Positions 1 through 11,800 of a stretch of DNA of 64,000 nucleotides are shown in pieces. Under the pieces are notes generated by a model. That model did no database searches. It worked only from the letters and a program-made list of their open reading frames with translations, and was not told the origin of the DNA. The position numbers and the translations under genes were made by a program. This DNA comes from Stictocephala bisonia (lineage: Eukaryota; Arthropoda; Insecta; Hemiptera; Membracidae): positions 310,001 to 374,000 of the forward strand of contig JAQJVL010000418.1 in assembly GCA_035578905.1 (NCBI GenBank). The letters are read 5' to 3'. The number at the start of each line of letters is the position of its first letter. Position 1 is the first letter of the stretch.

Positions 1-509
1 CAATCAGCACTTTTCGATTTTTGCAGTGCATTGCAGGTACGCACCGTGCTTGTATAGTGTGTGCGTAGGCCTACCTTTATCGAATGTAGTAAGATACTTA
101 CATCAACAGACTGCCATGTTTATTTGTAGGGCCTAATTAAAGATTTGAGAAAAAACAGTGAAAAAGTAAAACTATTATAAGTAGTGGTAATATTGTTATC
201 CGACATTGAAGGAGCGTGTGCAGGATTCGGGATACTAATTGCACAGAAGGAATGTTTAAGGAAACACTAATGATATGCCGAGCGACGCGCCTTTGGCCTG
301 ATGAGCGCGGCGGAAACGGAAGTGCCACAACACGATTAAAATGGCGCCTATTTACATACAAACACTTAGCCTCAAAGCAGCTCACCGAATACTTTGAGAT
401 TAGACAAAGGTACTTCTGCCTTAATTTCAATGCTTTTTTAGTACCTTCATGAAAAGTACAGTATACTCAATCGAAGACGTCAACTAAATAATTTACTTTT
501 GTTTACATA

Positions 510-800
510 TATACTGCTGGTACAGTAAGTACTGCTGTAACCCATCTACCTGAGGGCTAATTGTGAACATTGTAGTCTTCGTTTGTATCCTTTGAATACG
601 GGCATGGTCCCGCTAAATGGTTACCATCGACTATGACAATACTCTCGTCTATAGAGTGTCCGTTTGGACTGGTTCTACCTCTTTTGAAAGGGACAGAACT
701 GGGTATCAGGCATTTCATTTTGCCGAAAATTAGACGTGTTTCGTATTGCATGATAAGTCGTAAATTACTTAATTTCCCTGGCTGTTAGACTACAGTTTGT
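510..800 (+). repeat. Diverged SINE-like fragment (family 2)
   Basis: This stretch resembles the 5' part of the better preserved copy at 33560-33995. Both share 'gctgtaaccca.ctac.tg.gg', a later block like 'atggttaccatc' and a 'ccctggct' block in the same order. The common 3' tail seen in the other copy is missing, so this is a truncated, old insertion. No open frame is convincing here. The call rests on comparison by eye of two diverged copies. Confidence 0.45.
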
Positions 801-1639
801 CTTAACTGTGATTAAATGTATTAGTAGGAGAAGTCCCTGTGTAGTCTCATGTATATGGGCTTTAGCAAAAAGCTGTAAATAAAAATAAGAAAACCCACAA
901 GTTGAAATGGCATTGGTGTTCCCAAATAAAATAGAAACAAACCTGCTTCTTTACATTAGTACGTTTTGTTTGGAACGAGAATAATCGATTCAGCGCTCTA
1001 ATGAATGTAAATAATGTTACGACGAATTCATGCAATATAATGATGTTAACCAACAAACAACAGTTACACTTAGTCTGTTATAACTTACTGCACTATATAA
1101 TTTTATGTATCAAAATACGTTATGACTATGAAAAAATACAAACAAGTATTGAAATGTTAACGGTTTTAATACAGTACTAACAATGCGATTAACAGAATTA
1201 GTAGTAAATAACACAGTAGTGTAAGTATATTGTGATAACAATAACATTTTGTTTTGTGAAATAAACTGAAATGCGGTTGTGAGATTTATGAAATATTGTT
1301 CCGTGTTTTTTAGACTTAGTAAATATCTGGCCTCATAAATATGTGTGACCTGATATTTACTTGCGTTTTATATGAAATCGCAGAAAGTATTAGTTACCAA
1401 GCAAATTTATTTTACATAAGGTCACCTTTAAATAATTAATATGACGTTATACATTTTTTACCGTATAGATATTTTTTACATGTTGCCGTGACACTAAACA
1501 CAACACTTTGTTGAAAGAATGGTACTCCCAGGTTTGTAGGGAGTAAAGGCGATTTCGTCCATTTTTGTTGCCGGATAAGTTGCATATAGTTGCAACTAGC
1601 TCAAGATAAGAAGATAAGAGTTTAATATTTTTGGCAAAA

Positions 1640-2460
1640 CTAATATATACGTCTCTGAACTCTCTGATAAGCTTTCTTTGTTGTTGTTACTGGTTCATTT
1701 AGAATCACAAATATCATATTTAAAGTGTCCAAAACACCTTGGTTATCCTTCCAGTCGCCATTTTGTATTTCACTTTAACTGGTTGTATTTTTTACAGTGT
1801 ATTAATCTGTAATTTTACATGGCCCTTTATAACGTATATATACGTTAGGAGAAAAATTATTGGTTTCTCAGTATCAACATTTTCAACATAGCTGCGATTT
1901 AAAATTTTTAATCTTAAATCACTCCTGAAACAATAATTATATTAAAAATTACAAAGAATAATGTTTTTTATGAATTTTAATTACTAATTCAGTAATTTAA
2001 TGTTTACAAAAATCTGAGGAAAAATAACAAAGGATTGATAATTTATGTGACAGTATGTACAATGCAATATGCCAGTACAATGGGCCACACACATGCAATA
2101 ACTGACAATAATAAAGTAAATGCAATATTCTTACTGTAAATCAGATCTGTACATAAACTTTATTGTTGTACTAATCAGCTGATTTAAGACTAGCACAAAT
2201 TACTTTATTACTATCAGCTGTTACATATGTGTTGCCCATTGTACTGGTATATTGAATTGTAAGTTACAAACTGTCACATAATTATCATTTCTTTAATTCT
2301 TTATCATTTATTCTTTATCACTTCATAAAACAAAATATGGCGGCTGAAAGGATAACCAAGGTTTTTTGACACTTTAAAATATGATTTTGTGATTCTAAAT
2401 AAACCAGTAACAACACCAAAAAGAGCTTATCAGAGAATTCAGAGACACCCTGTGTATATA
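1640..2460. mobile_element. Foldback (long inverted repeat) DNA element
   Basis: Bases about 1647-1785 and 2330-2454 are inverted copies of each other. Shared blocks include 'ggataaccaagg', 'gtgattctaaat', 'ccagtaacaac' and 'agcttatcagaga'. The right end reads inward as 'acagggtgtctctgaa', similar to the ends of the elements at 25026 and 63744. No transposase remnant is visible inside, so it is non-autonomous. A second palindromic element (2035-2288) sits in its centre. Confidence 0.6.
2035..2288. mobile_element. Palindromic MITE nested in the foldback element
   Basis: The left end 'ataatttatgtgacagt' is mirrored by 'actgtcacataattat' at the right. Internal blocks such as 'ccagtacaatggg' and 'cccattgtactgg' are also inverted, so nearly the whole 250 bp can fold on itself. 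It has no coding capacity. Confidence 0.65.
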
Positions 2461-2582
2461 TTCCACACTCAAAGCTATGCTTGGAAAGCGTTAAAAATAT
2501 TCCTTCATAAATTTGTTCCAACCATTATCGAGTAATACTCGTGGCTATACAATTACGAAAATAGTCACTAAAGACAAAATAT

Positions 2583-4100
2583 GATCTACTTGTTCAGTTG
2601 ATATAACTGCAGTTGATGATTTAATAAATTACAAGCAGTAGGGCTACATCAAAATGGAAGCTACTTGTTCAGTAGATGTAACTGCAGTAGATGATTTAAT
2701 AAATTACAAGCAGTTACATCAAAATGGAAGCTACTTGTTCAGTTGATGTAACTGCAGTAGATGATTTAATAAATTACAAGCAGTAGGGCTACATCAAAAT
2801 GGAAGCTACTTGTTCAGTAGATGTAACTGCAGTAGATGATTTAATAAATTACAAGCAGTAGGGCTACATCAAAATGGAAGCTACTTGTTCAGTTGATGTA
2901 ACTGCAGTAGATGATTTAATAAATTACAAGCAGTAGGGCTACATCAAAGTGGAAGCTACTTGTTCAGTAGATGTAACTGCAGTAGATGATTTAATAAATT
3001 ACAAGCAGTAGGGCTACATCAAAATGGAAGCTACTTGTTCAGTAGATGTAACTGCAGTAGATGATTTAATAAATTACAAGCAGTAGGGCTACATCAAAAT
3101 GGAAGCTACTTGTTCAGTAGATGTAACTGCAGTAGATGATTTAATAAATTACAAGCAGTAGGGCTACATCAAAATGGAAGCTACTTGTTCAGTAGATGTA
3201 ACTGCAGTAGATGATTTAATAAATTACAAGCAGTAGGGCTACATCAAAATGGAAGCTACTTGTTCAGTTGATGTAACTGCAGTAGATGATTTAATAAATT
3301 ACAAGCAGTAGGGCTACATCAAAATGGAAGCTGATTGTTCCTTTGAGGTGACTGCAGTACCTAGATGCTTGAATAAATTACAAGCAGTAGGGCAACATCA
3401 AAATGGAAGCTGATTGTTCCTTTGAGGTGACTGCAGTACCTAGATGCTTGAATAAATTACAAGCAGTAGGGCTACATCAAAATGGAAGCTGATTGTTCCT
3501 TTGAGGTGACTGCAGTACCTAGATGCTTGAATAAATTACAAGCAGTAGGGCAACATCAAAATGGAAGCTGATTGTTCCTTTGAGGTGACTGCAGTACCTA
3601 GATGCTTGAATAAATTACAAGCAGTAGGGCTACATCAAAATGGAAACTGATTGTTCCTTTGAGGTGACTGCAGTACCTAGATGCTTGAATAAATTACAAG
3701 CAGTAGGGCAACATCAAAATGGAAGCTGATTGTTAAGGAGCAATTTTTACTGTGAAGGAACAATCAAAGGTGAGGTAACTGCAGTAGGTGTTTTAATAAA
3801 TTACAAGCACTAGGGCTACATCAAAATGGAAGCTGATTGTTCCTTTGAGGTGACTGCAGTGATGCTTTAATAAATTACAAACAATAGGGCAACATCAAAA
3901 TGGAAGCTGATTGTTAAGGAACAATGTTTACTGGGAAGGAACAATCAAAGGTGAGGTAACTGCAGTAGGTGTTTTAATAAATTACAAGCACTAGGGCTAC
4001 ATCAAAATGGAAGCTGATTGTTCCTTTGAGGTGACTGCAGTGATGATTTAATAAATTACAAACAGTAGGGCAACATTAAAATGGAAGATACTTAATTGAT
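2583..4100. repeat. Tandem array, 75-79 bp unit, two subfamilies
   Basis: About twenty head-to-tail units. From about 2640 to 3330 the unit is about 75 bp and contains 'ctacttgttcag' and 'tgtaactgcagtagatga'. From about 3330 it switches to about 79 bp with 'ctgattgttcctttgagg' and 'gcagtacctagatgc'. Two later units carry an extra block reading 'ttaaggarcaat'. All share 'aataaattacaa' and 'catcaaaatgga'. Degenerate copies trail to about 4260. The array ends about 100-270 bp before the homeobox exon. Confidence 0.95.
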
Positions 4101-4367
4101 CAACTTATATGGAAGATACTAAATTAATTATAAGCAGTTAATAGCCAAACAAAATGGAGGTGGTAACTTTCAGTAGGCGCTTGAATTAGTCACAAGCAGT
4201 GCATCAAAATGGAATATTCTCCTTCCTTGGATATAACTACAGTAGGCGCTTAAATAAGTAGTCCGTAAACCCATGAGCTTGTATACAATACCTCGATTAT
4301 ATGAACTAGTTCCAGTAACTCAATCTCAGGAAATATTTAATTTACTGACCCGATTGTCTTGTTTCAG

Positions 4368-4544
4368 GTTTGGTTCCAAAACCGGCGGGCGAAATACCGA
4401 AAACAGGAGAAGCAACTGCAAAAAGCTCTAGCCCCCTCAGTGTTACCAACCTGTAATGGAGCAATGATGAGGAACATCTACCCCACGGCTAGCAGAGGAT
4501 ACCAACCTTATCCACATCCTAATACGATGAACAGGTACCCTCAG
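4368..4544 (+). CDS. Paired-class homeobox protein, internal exon (end of homeodomain)
   Basis: This 59-codon exon starts after 'ttgtttcag' and ends before 'gtaagc', phase 0 at both ends. It opens with VWFQNRRAKYRKQEK, the end of homeodomain recognition helix 3, with Gln at position 50 as in paired-like factors and Tyr at 56. An intron just before this VWFQ segment (codons 46/47) is a known conserved position in PRD-class genes, which supports the boundary. Downstream are a short basic-Gln stretch, then 'LAPSVLPTCNG' and a Tyr/Pro-rich linker ending NRYPQ. The family acts in the nucleus as DNA-binding transcription factors, usually in development. Helices 1-2 are upstream of the window. A Prrx-like assignment is possible from the non-Trp residue at 56 and the linker, but the orthology is not settled. 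Confidence 0.93.
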
Positions 4545-5056
4545 GTAAGCGGACATCTACATGACAGTTCTCTTAATACAAGAAGCATGCGATATAAAAG
4601 TAGTAATACAACTAAATCCATATTATTGTAGCACTATCATAAACGGTGCTCTTCAACTTTGTACATTATGACTTCAAAAAATGAATGGTTTTGAAGTTAC
4701 AAGCAAAAACTGAAAAAGGGCAGAACATTTTATCGTTTTCCAATCCCATCTCCCCCACAAAATATTAAAGGCTCCTCGAGATCTAAAACTTGGAGTCTAC
4801 TACCCAGAGTACCTCCAAACAACATTCCTTTGTCCAGGTCTAGAGTACCTACATGAACTAGCCGATAACCTACCTGTCTACGAGTCAACTGTAAAGTAAG
4901 TTGTGTCTTTATAGCTTGTTGTTAGACTTAAATATGGTTTTTGAGTGTTATGTTTACAATTGACAATAGAAGCAAGAAGACTGTCCACTCACATGGGTCG
5001 TGTGAAACCGGTTTTACTGTTTTATGAAATTAGTTCTTGTACTATCTTCACACTTA

Positions 5057-5110
5057 GCAATGAATACACATCTATCTGTATTCTATAATCTATATGTGTG
5101 TATTCATTGC
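5057..5110. repeat. Short hairpin beside the microsatellite
   Basis: Fourteen-base arms 'gcaatgaatacaca' (5057-5070) and its exact reverse complement (5097-5110) are separated by 26 bases. It lies 20 bp before the (TC)n tract. It may be an insertion end or a random AT-rich palindrome. Confidence 0.6.
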
Positions 5111-5125
5111 AGGTAGTACCAGCGA

Positions 5126-5128
<3 letters not shown>

Positions 5129-5220
<92 letters not shown>

Positions 5221-5250
5221 CTCGCTCTCTCTCGCTCTCTTTCTCTCACT
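5129..5250. repeat. (TC)n microsatellite
   Basis: About 100 bp of uninterrupted 'tc' followed by imperfect 'tcgc' variants. Long Ser-Leu and Arg-Glu frames across it are products of the dinucleotide repeat and are not genes. Confidence 0.98.
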
Positions 5251-5694
5251 CTTCAGCACACGCTGAAGTACTGAAAGTGATAGCTGAGTAGTCATAGTGA
5301 CAGCTGTATAGTGTGTAAATCAGTTGTCGGAGCACTTATTTGTAACCATTCGATAGCAACGCAGGTGCGCCTATAAATCAAATTTGTTTGCTTTGGCATA
5401 TCTGTGTTTACAGTCAATGGTTTTACATGTTAGGCCGGCCATATCCCACTGGTTCGTCTAATATGTATTACATCGACCAAGAAAAAAATTACTTGTTTTC
5501 TGATTAGGTATAAAAACATGTAAAACGAAGAATCATATCAAGTGATTTATTTGAATTTCTTTAATGAATCGTTCCGGCATGTATGTTGTGTATTTAATAT
5601 CTGAAAGCAAGTTGGTAGTTTACCAACAAAATTGCATCTTATTACAACTGCTTGTGTTAACAGTAGGTATTATCAAATGAAATATTCAAATTTG

Positions 5695-7275
5695 TGAAAC
5701 CCATTGCCACTAACAGGCTTACATAGCCTTCATTTGTGAAACCCATTGAAAATAACTGTCGTACATAGCCTTTATTTGTGAAACCCATTGGACTTAACTG
5801 GCGTACATATCCTTCATTTGTGAAACCCATTTTACTTAACTAGCGTACATAGTTTTCATTTGTGAAACCCATTGGACTTAACTGGCGTACATATCCTTCA
5901 TTTGTGAAACCCATTGCCACTAACAGGCGTAAATAGCCTTCATTTGTGAAACCCATTGAAATAACTGGCGTACATAGCCTTCATTTGTGAATCACAAATC
6001 AATCACAAATTTCACAAATGAAACCCATTGAAAATAACTGTCGTACATAGCCTTTATTTGTGAAACCCATTGGACTTAACTGGCGTACATATCCTTCATT
6101 TGTGAAACCCATTGCCACTAACAGGCGTACATAGCCTTCATTTGTGAAACCCATTGAACATAACTGGCGTACATAGCCTTCATTTGTGAAACCCATTGGA
6201 CTTAACTGCCGTACATATCCTTCATTTGTGAAACCCATTGCCACTAACAGGCGTACATAGCCTTCATTTGTGAAACCCATTGAACATAACTGGCGTACAT
6301 AGCCTTCATTTGTGAAACCCATTGGACTTAACTGGCGTACATATCCTTCATTTGTGAAACCCATTTTACTTAACTGGCGTACATAGTTTTCATTTGTGAA
6401 ACCCATTGGACTTAACTGGCGTACATAGCCTTCATTTGTGAATCCCATTGCCACTAACAGGCGTACATAGCCTTCATTTGTGAATCTCATTGCCACTAAC
6501 AGGCGTACATAGCCTTCATTTGTGAATCCCATTGGACTTAAATGGCGTACATAGCCTTCATTTGTGAATCCCATTGGACTTAAATGGCGTACATAGCCTT
6601 CATTTGTGAATCCCAGTGGACTTAACTGGCGTACATAGCCTACATTTGTGAAACCCATTGTACTTAACTGACGTACATAGCCTTCATTTGTGAATCCCTT
6701 TGGACTTTACTGGCGTACATAGCCTACATTTGTGTAGCCCAATGGACTTAAATGGCGTACATAGCCTTCATTTGTGAATCCCTTTGGACTTAACTGGCGT
6801 ACATAGCCTACATTTGTGAAACCCATTGTACTTAACTGGCGTACATAGCCTTCATTTGTGAATCCCTTTGGACTTTACTGGCGTACGTAGCCTTCATTTG
6901 TGAATCCCTTTGGACTTTACTGGCGTACATAGCCTACATTTGTGTATCCCATTGGACTTTACTGGCATACGTAGCCTTCATTTGTGAACCCCTTTGGACT
7001 TAACTGGCGTACATAGCCTGCATTTGTGAAACCCATTGTAGTTAACTGATGTACATAGCCTTCATTTGTGAATCCCTTTGGACTTTACTGGCGTACGTAG
7101 CCTTCATTTGTGAATCCCTTTGGACTTATCTGGCGCACATAGCCTACATTTGTATATCCCATTTGACTTAACTGGCGTACATAGCCTTCATTTGTGAATC
7201 CCTTTGGACTTAACTGGCGTACATCCACCTACATTTGTTTATCCCATTTGACTTAACGGGCGTATATAGCCTTCA
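5695..7275. repeat. Tandem array, 42-bp unit
   Basis: About 37 units of a 42-bp repeat with the core 'ggacttaactggcgtacat' and 'agccttcatttgtgaa'. Because 42 is divisible by three, a minus-strand frame stays open over 5999-6658. It encodes about fifteen 14-residue repeats with the core GFTNEGYVRQLSP. I treat this as a minisatellite with an accidental open frame. Variant types (ending 'ccac taacagg', 'gaacataactgg' or 'ggacttaactgg') alternate in blocks. Confidence 0.95.
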
Positions 7276-7775
7276 TTTGTGAATTCACTGCACAAAACTT
7301 ACATCTGGCTTTGGATATCCATGGGAAGTTACAAGGTCTGTTTGGAGTCAAGTATATGTAGGATTATATTTTACAGCTGTTTTAATTGTATAACATTTAT
7401 TCTGGGAAAAGTGAAATTAATTTATTTTGTACATATACTGAGCTTCATTTATTATAATTTTGATGTGGTGGTCTCGAAGGAAGTTCTAAAGAAATAACTC
7501 GTACCTGATATTTTCTCATTCTTTTGTCACATATTTCAGACCTTAACATCTATCTAGGGATGCTGTACATTTTTGAATAATGCTCTTGTCTTGCCATTAC
7601 TACGGTAAATTTAAATAGGATAACGGACGAACACACTTCTTTTAAGTTGCCTGTCATTTAAATTTCTACCTTACATCTGATGTTCCCATCTTGAGACACA
7701 ACAACTTTACTGACATTCCCACTCAGTGACATTCAAGTGACTCCCACTACACTGGATGGAGTGGGAAGCAGGGAG

Positions 7776-8320
7776 TTCATCAACCCGGCACCAAGCTTTA
7801 TATGTTATAAAAAAACACGTCAACCCGGCACTGGACCTTTCACTGGCCGCCATGACAGTATGTCAACCCGGCACCAGCCACCCCTCTTACCCATTCCACC
7901 TACACTACCCCCTCCCAACCCCTCCTTTCTCTTTCCCCTCCCCTAATCACCTCCCCTTTTCGTAACGTAAGCATAAAGCATAAAGGTTAGGTTAGGTTAG
8001 GTTAGGTTAGGTTAGGTTAGGTTAGGTTAGGTTAGGTTAGGTTAGGTTCGTAAACGTAAAGCAATACTGCTATTGCGGGAAGATAACTCCTGGATCCACC
8101 GCTCATTATTATCGCAAAGCACAGCCAAAGGAGTTAGGGCGATGAGATGCCTAGGGTTCGAGGGAGGGAAAGAAGAGAATGAGGGGCGTATGTTTGGTGT
8201 TGTGGAGGGGGAACCCAGCAGCTCCCCTACCTTCAAACTGTCTCGGTGCCGGGTTAAGTTGTGACATTAGTAACGCCTGATTAACCTTAGAGCGGTGGTC
8301 AGATTTGGTGCCGGGTAGAC
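7776..8320. repeat. GC-rich block with repeated CAACCCGGCACC motifs
   Basis: The motif 'caacccggcacc' occurs on the plus strand at 7781, 7821 (last base differs) and 7864, and inverted at 8245 ('ggtgccgggtt') and 8307. The block is clearly more GC-rich than its surroundings and brackets the TTAGG array. The inverted motifs suggest the two ends of an unclassified element. Short frames inside are proline-rich and unconvincing. Confidence 0.6.
7987..8046. repeat. Interstitial telomere-type array (TTAGG)12
   Basis: Twelve perfect copies of TTAGG, the common insect telomere unit, occur in the middle of an intron. Flanks are partly similar ('cgtaacgtaagc' left, 'cgtaaacgtaaagc' right). It could come from repair of a break with telomere sequence or be cargo of the surrounding GC-rich element. 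Confidence 0.97.
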
Positions 8321-8514
8321 GTGCCGCCGGGAAGCACCACCTAATTCGTGTTTGTTTACGTTGGTTAATATTTTGTCACTGTCATGTTTTATCCTTTTGT
8401 CTACAAAAATTTTAAATTGTATATTGTTTGTAGTCTAAGCGTGTATCAACATTATGGTAACATAATTTTCAACTAATTTATCGTATGTTAAAAACAAAAT
8501 TGCACTGTGTCCAG

Positions 8515-8605
8515 ATGGGATCCAGCTCCTACCCAGGGATGACGCAGACGTTCGCCATGAGCCACGGGGCGGCCAACATGTCCGGCATGCGACAAGACAC
8601 CATGG
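8515..8605 (+). CDS. Paired-class homeobox protein, internal exon
   Basis: This exon follows 'gtgtccag' and precedes 'gtcagt'. It enters in phase 0 and leaves in phase 1, matching the exons on either side. It encodes a 30-residue Met/Ser/Gly-rich linker starting MGSSSYPGMTQTFAMS and ending RQDTM. The reading continues naturally from NRYPQ of the preceding exon. The linker has no catalytic or DNA-binding motif; such regions in this family are usually flexible or transactivating. Both flanking introns are packed with tandem repeats, and the 77-bp satellite starts about 210 bp downstream of this exon. Confidence 0.88.
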
Positions 8606-8818
8606 GTCAGTATTATTGTTTTATAAGTAACAGTACCAATATACTTGTCATTCCAACCGTAATCTATCAAAACACGATATAGGTCTACCATAACAATGTT
8701 CTCAGATGTTTTCCAGGTGTAAGTTAATATCTCAAAGAAGGCATAGAAAATGTGAGCCTATTTTACATTGATGATTACAGAATGCAACGTATTTTATGCC
8801 TTATAGGTACTGTAATTA

Positions 8819-11800
8819 TTACTTTATAAGTATGGCTAGTTAGGCCTTCGTCAGAACACAACGTTCTACTGACAAGAAGGCAGTTTGCATTGTAATACTT
8901 TATAAGTATGGCTAGTTAGGCCTTCGTCAGAACACAACGTTCTACTGACAAGAAGGCAGTTTGCATTGTTATACTTTATAAGTATGGCTAGTTAGGCCTT
9001 CGTCAGAACACAACGTTCTACTGACAAGAAGGCAGTTTGCATTGTTATACTTTATAAGTATGGCTAGTTAGGCCTTCGTCAGAACACAACGTTCTACTGA
9101 CAAGAAGGCAGTTTGCATTGTTATACTTTATAAGTATGGCTAGTTAGGCCTTCGTCAGAACACAACGTTCTACTGACAAGAAGGCAGTTTGCATTGTTTT
9201 ACTTTATAAGTATGGCTAGTTAGGCCTTCGTCAGAACACAACGTTCTACTGACAAGAAGGCAGTTTGCATTGTTATACTTTATAAGTATAGCTAATTAGG
9301 CCTACGTCAGAACACAACGTTCTACTGACAAGAAGGCAGTTTGCATTGTTATACTTTATAAGTATGGCTAGTTAGGCCTTCGTCAGAACACAACGTTCTA
9401 CTGAGAAGAAGGCAGTTTGCATTGTTATACTTTATAAGTACAGCTAGTTAGGCCTTCGTCAGAACACAACGTTCTACTGATAAGAAGGCAGTTTGCATTG
9501 TTATACTTTATAAGAAGACCTATAGCTAGTTAGGCCTTCGTCAGAACAAAACGTTCTACTGAGAAGAAGGCAGTTTGCATTGTTATACTTTATAAGTATG
9601 GCTAGTTAGGCCTTCGTCAGAACACAACGTTCTACTGACAAGAAGGCAGTTTGCATTGTTATACTTTATAAGTATAGCTAGTTAGGCCTACGTCAGAACA
9701 CAACGTTCTACTGACAAGAAGGCAGTTTGCATTGTTATACTTTATAAGTATGGCTAGTTAGGCCTTCGTCAGAACACAACGTTCTACTGACAAGAAGGCA
9801 GTTTGCATTGTTATACTTAGTAAGTATGGCTAGTTAGGCCTTCGTCAGAACACAACGTTCTACTGAGAAGAAGGCAGTTTGCATTGTTATACTTTATAAG
9901 AAGGCCTATAGCTAGTTAGGCCTTCGTCAGAACACAACGGTCTACTGAGAAGAAGGCAGTTTGCATTGTTATACTTTATAAGTATGGCTAGTTAGGCCTT
10001 CGTCAGAACACAACGTTCTACTGACAAGAAGGCAGTTTGCATTGTTATACTTTATAAGTATAGTTAGTTAGGCCTTCGTCAGAACAAAACGTTCTACTGA
10101 GAAGAAGGCAGTTTGCATTGTTATACTTTATAAGTATGGCTAGTTAGGCCTTCGTCAGAACACAACGTTCTACTGACAAGAAGGCAGTTTGCATTGTTAT
10201 ACTTTATAAGTATAGCTAATTAGGCCTACGTCAGAACACAACGTTCTACTGACAAGAAGGCAGTTTGCATTGTTATACTTTATAAGTATGGCTAGTTAGG
10301 CCTTCGTCAGAACACAACGTTCTACTGAGAAGAAGGCAGTTTGCATTGTTATACTTTATAAGTACAGCTAGTTAGGCCTTCGTCAGAACACAACGTTCTA
10401 CTGATAAGAAGGCAGTTTGCATTGTTATACTTTATAAGAAGACCTATAGCTAGTTAGGCCTTCGTCAGAACACAACGTTCTACTGAGAAGAAGGCAGTTT
10501 GCATTGTTATACTTTATAAGTACAGCTAGTTAGGCCTTCGTCAGAACACAACGTTCTACTGACAAGAAGGCAGTTTGCATTGTTATACTTTATAAGAAGA
10601 CCTATAGCTAGTTAGGCCTTCGTCAGAACAAAACGTTCTACTGAGAAGAAGGCAGTTTGCATTGTTATACTTTATAAGTACAGCTAGTTAGGCCTTCGTC
10701 AGAACACAACGTTCTACTGACAAGAAGGCAGTTTGCATTGTTATACTTTATAAGAAGACCTATAGCTAGTTAGGCCTTCGTCAGAACACAACGTTCTACT
10801 GAGAAGAAGGCAGTTTGCATTGTTATACTTTATAAGTACAGCTAGTTAGGCCTTCGTCAGAACACAACGTTCTACTGACAAGAAGGCAGTTTGCATTGTT
10901 ATACTTTATAAGTATAGCTAGTTAGGCCTTCGTCAGAACACAACGTTCTACTGACAAGAAGGCAGTTTGCATTGTTTTACTTTATAAGTATAGCTAGTTA
11001 GGCCTTTGTCAGAACACAATGTTCTACTGACAAGAAGGCAGTTTGCATTGTTATACTTTATAAGTATAGCTAGTTAGGCCTTCGTCAGAACACAACGTTC
11101 TACTGAAAAGAAGGCAGTTTGCATTGTTTTACTTTATAAGTATAGCTAGTTAGTCCTTCGTCAGAACACAACGTTCTACTGACAAGAAGGCAGTTTGCAT
11201 TGTTATACTTTATAAGTATAGCTAGTTAGGCCTTCGTCAGAACACAACGTTCTACTGAGAAGAAGGCAGTTTGCATTGTTTTACTTTATAAGTATAGCTA
11301 GTTAGGCCTTCGTCAGAACACAACGTTCTACTGAGAAGAAGGCAGTTTGCATTGTTTTACTTTATAAGTATGGCTAGTTAGGCCTTCGTCAGAACACAAC
11401 GTTCTACTGACAAGAAGGCAGTTTGCATTGTTATACTTTATAAGTATGGCTGGTTAGGCCTTCGTCAGAACACAACGTTCTACTGACAAGAAGGCAGTTT
11501 GCATTGTTATACTTTATAAGTATAGTTAGTTAGGCCTTCGTCAGAACAAAACGTTCTACTGAGAAGAAGGCAGTTTGCATTGTTATACTTTATAAGTATG
11601 GCTAGTTAGGCCTTCGTCAGAACACAACGTTCTACTGACAAGAAGGCAGTTTGCATTGTTATACTTTATAAGTATAGTTAGTTAGGCCTTCGTCAGAACA
11701 AAACGTTCTACTGACAAGAAGGCAGTTTGCATTGTTATACTTTATAAGTATGGCTAGTTAGGCCTTCGTCAGAACACAACGTTCTACTGACAAGAAGGCA

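Larger units (their letters stand above)
1..4367 (+). other. Upstream intron of the homeobox gene
   Basis: Everything left of 4368 should be intron of the homeobox gene, because the exon at 4368 begins inside the homeodomain and must be spliced to an upstream exon. No exon encoding helices 1 and 2 was recognised here, so it probably lies before base 1. Apart from the listed repeats, 800-1640 is AT-rich sequence in which I see nothing. Confidence 0.6.

Noticed and set aside
216..452. 78-residue frame near the left edge
   Set aside because: Random-looking sequence with no motif, and an overlapping frame of similar length on the other strand.
5022..5295. Ser-Leu and Arg-Glu dipeptide frames
   Set aside because: Direct translation of the (TC)n microsatellite in different frames.
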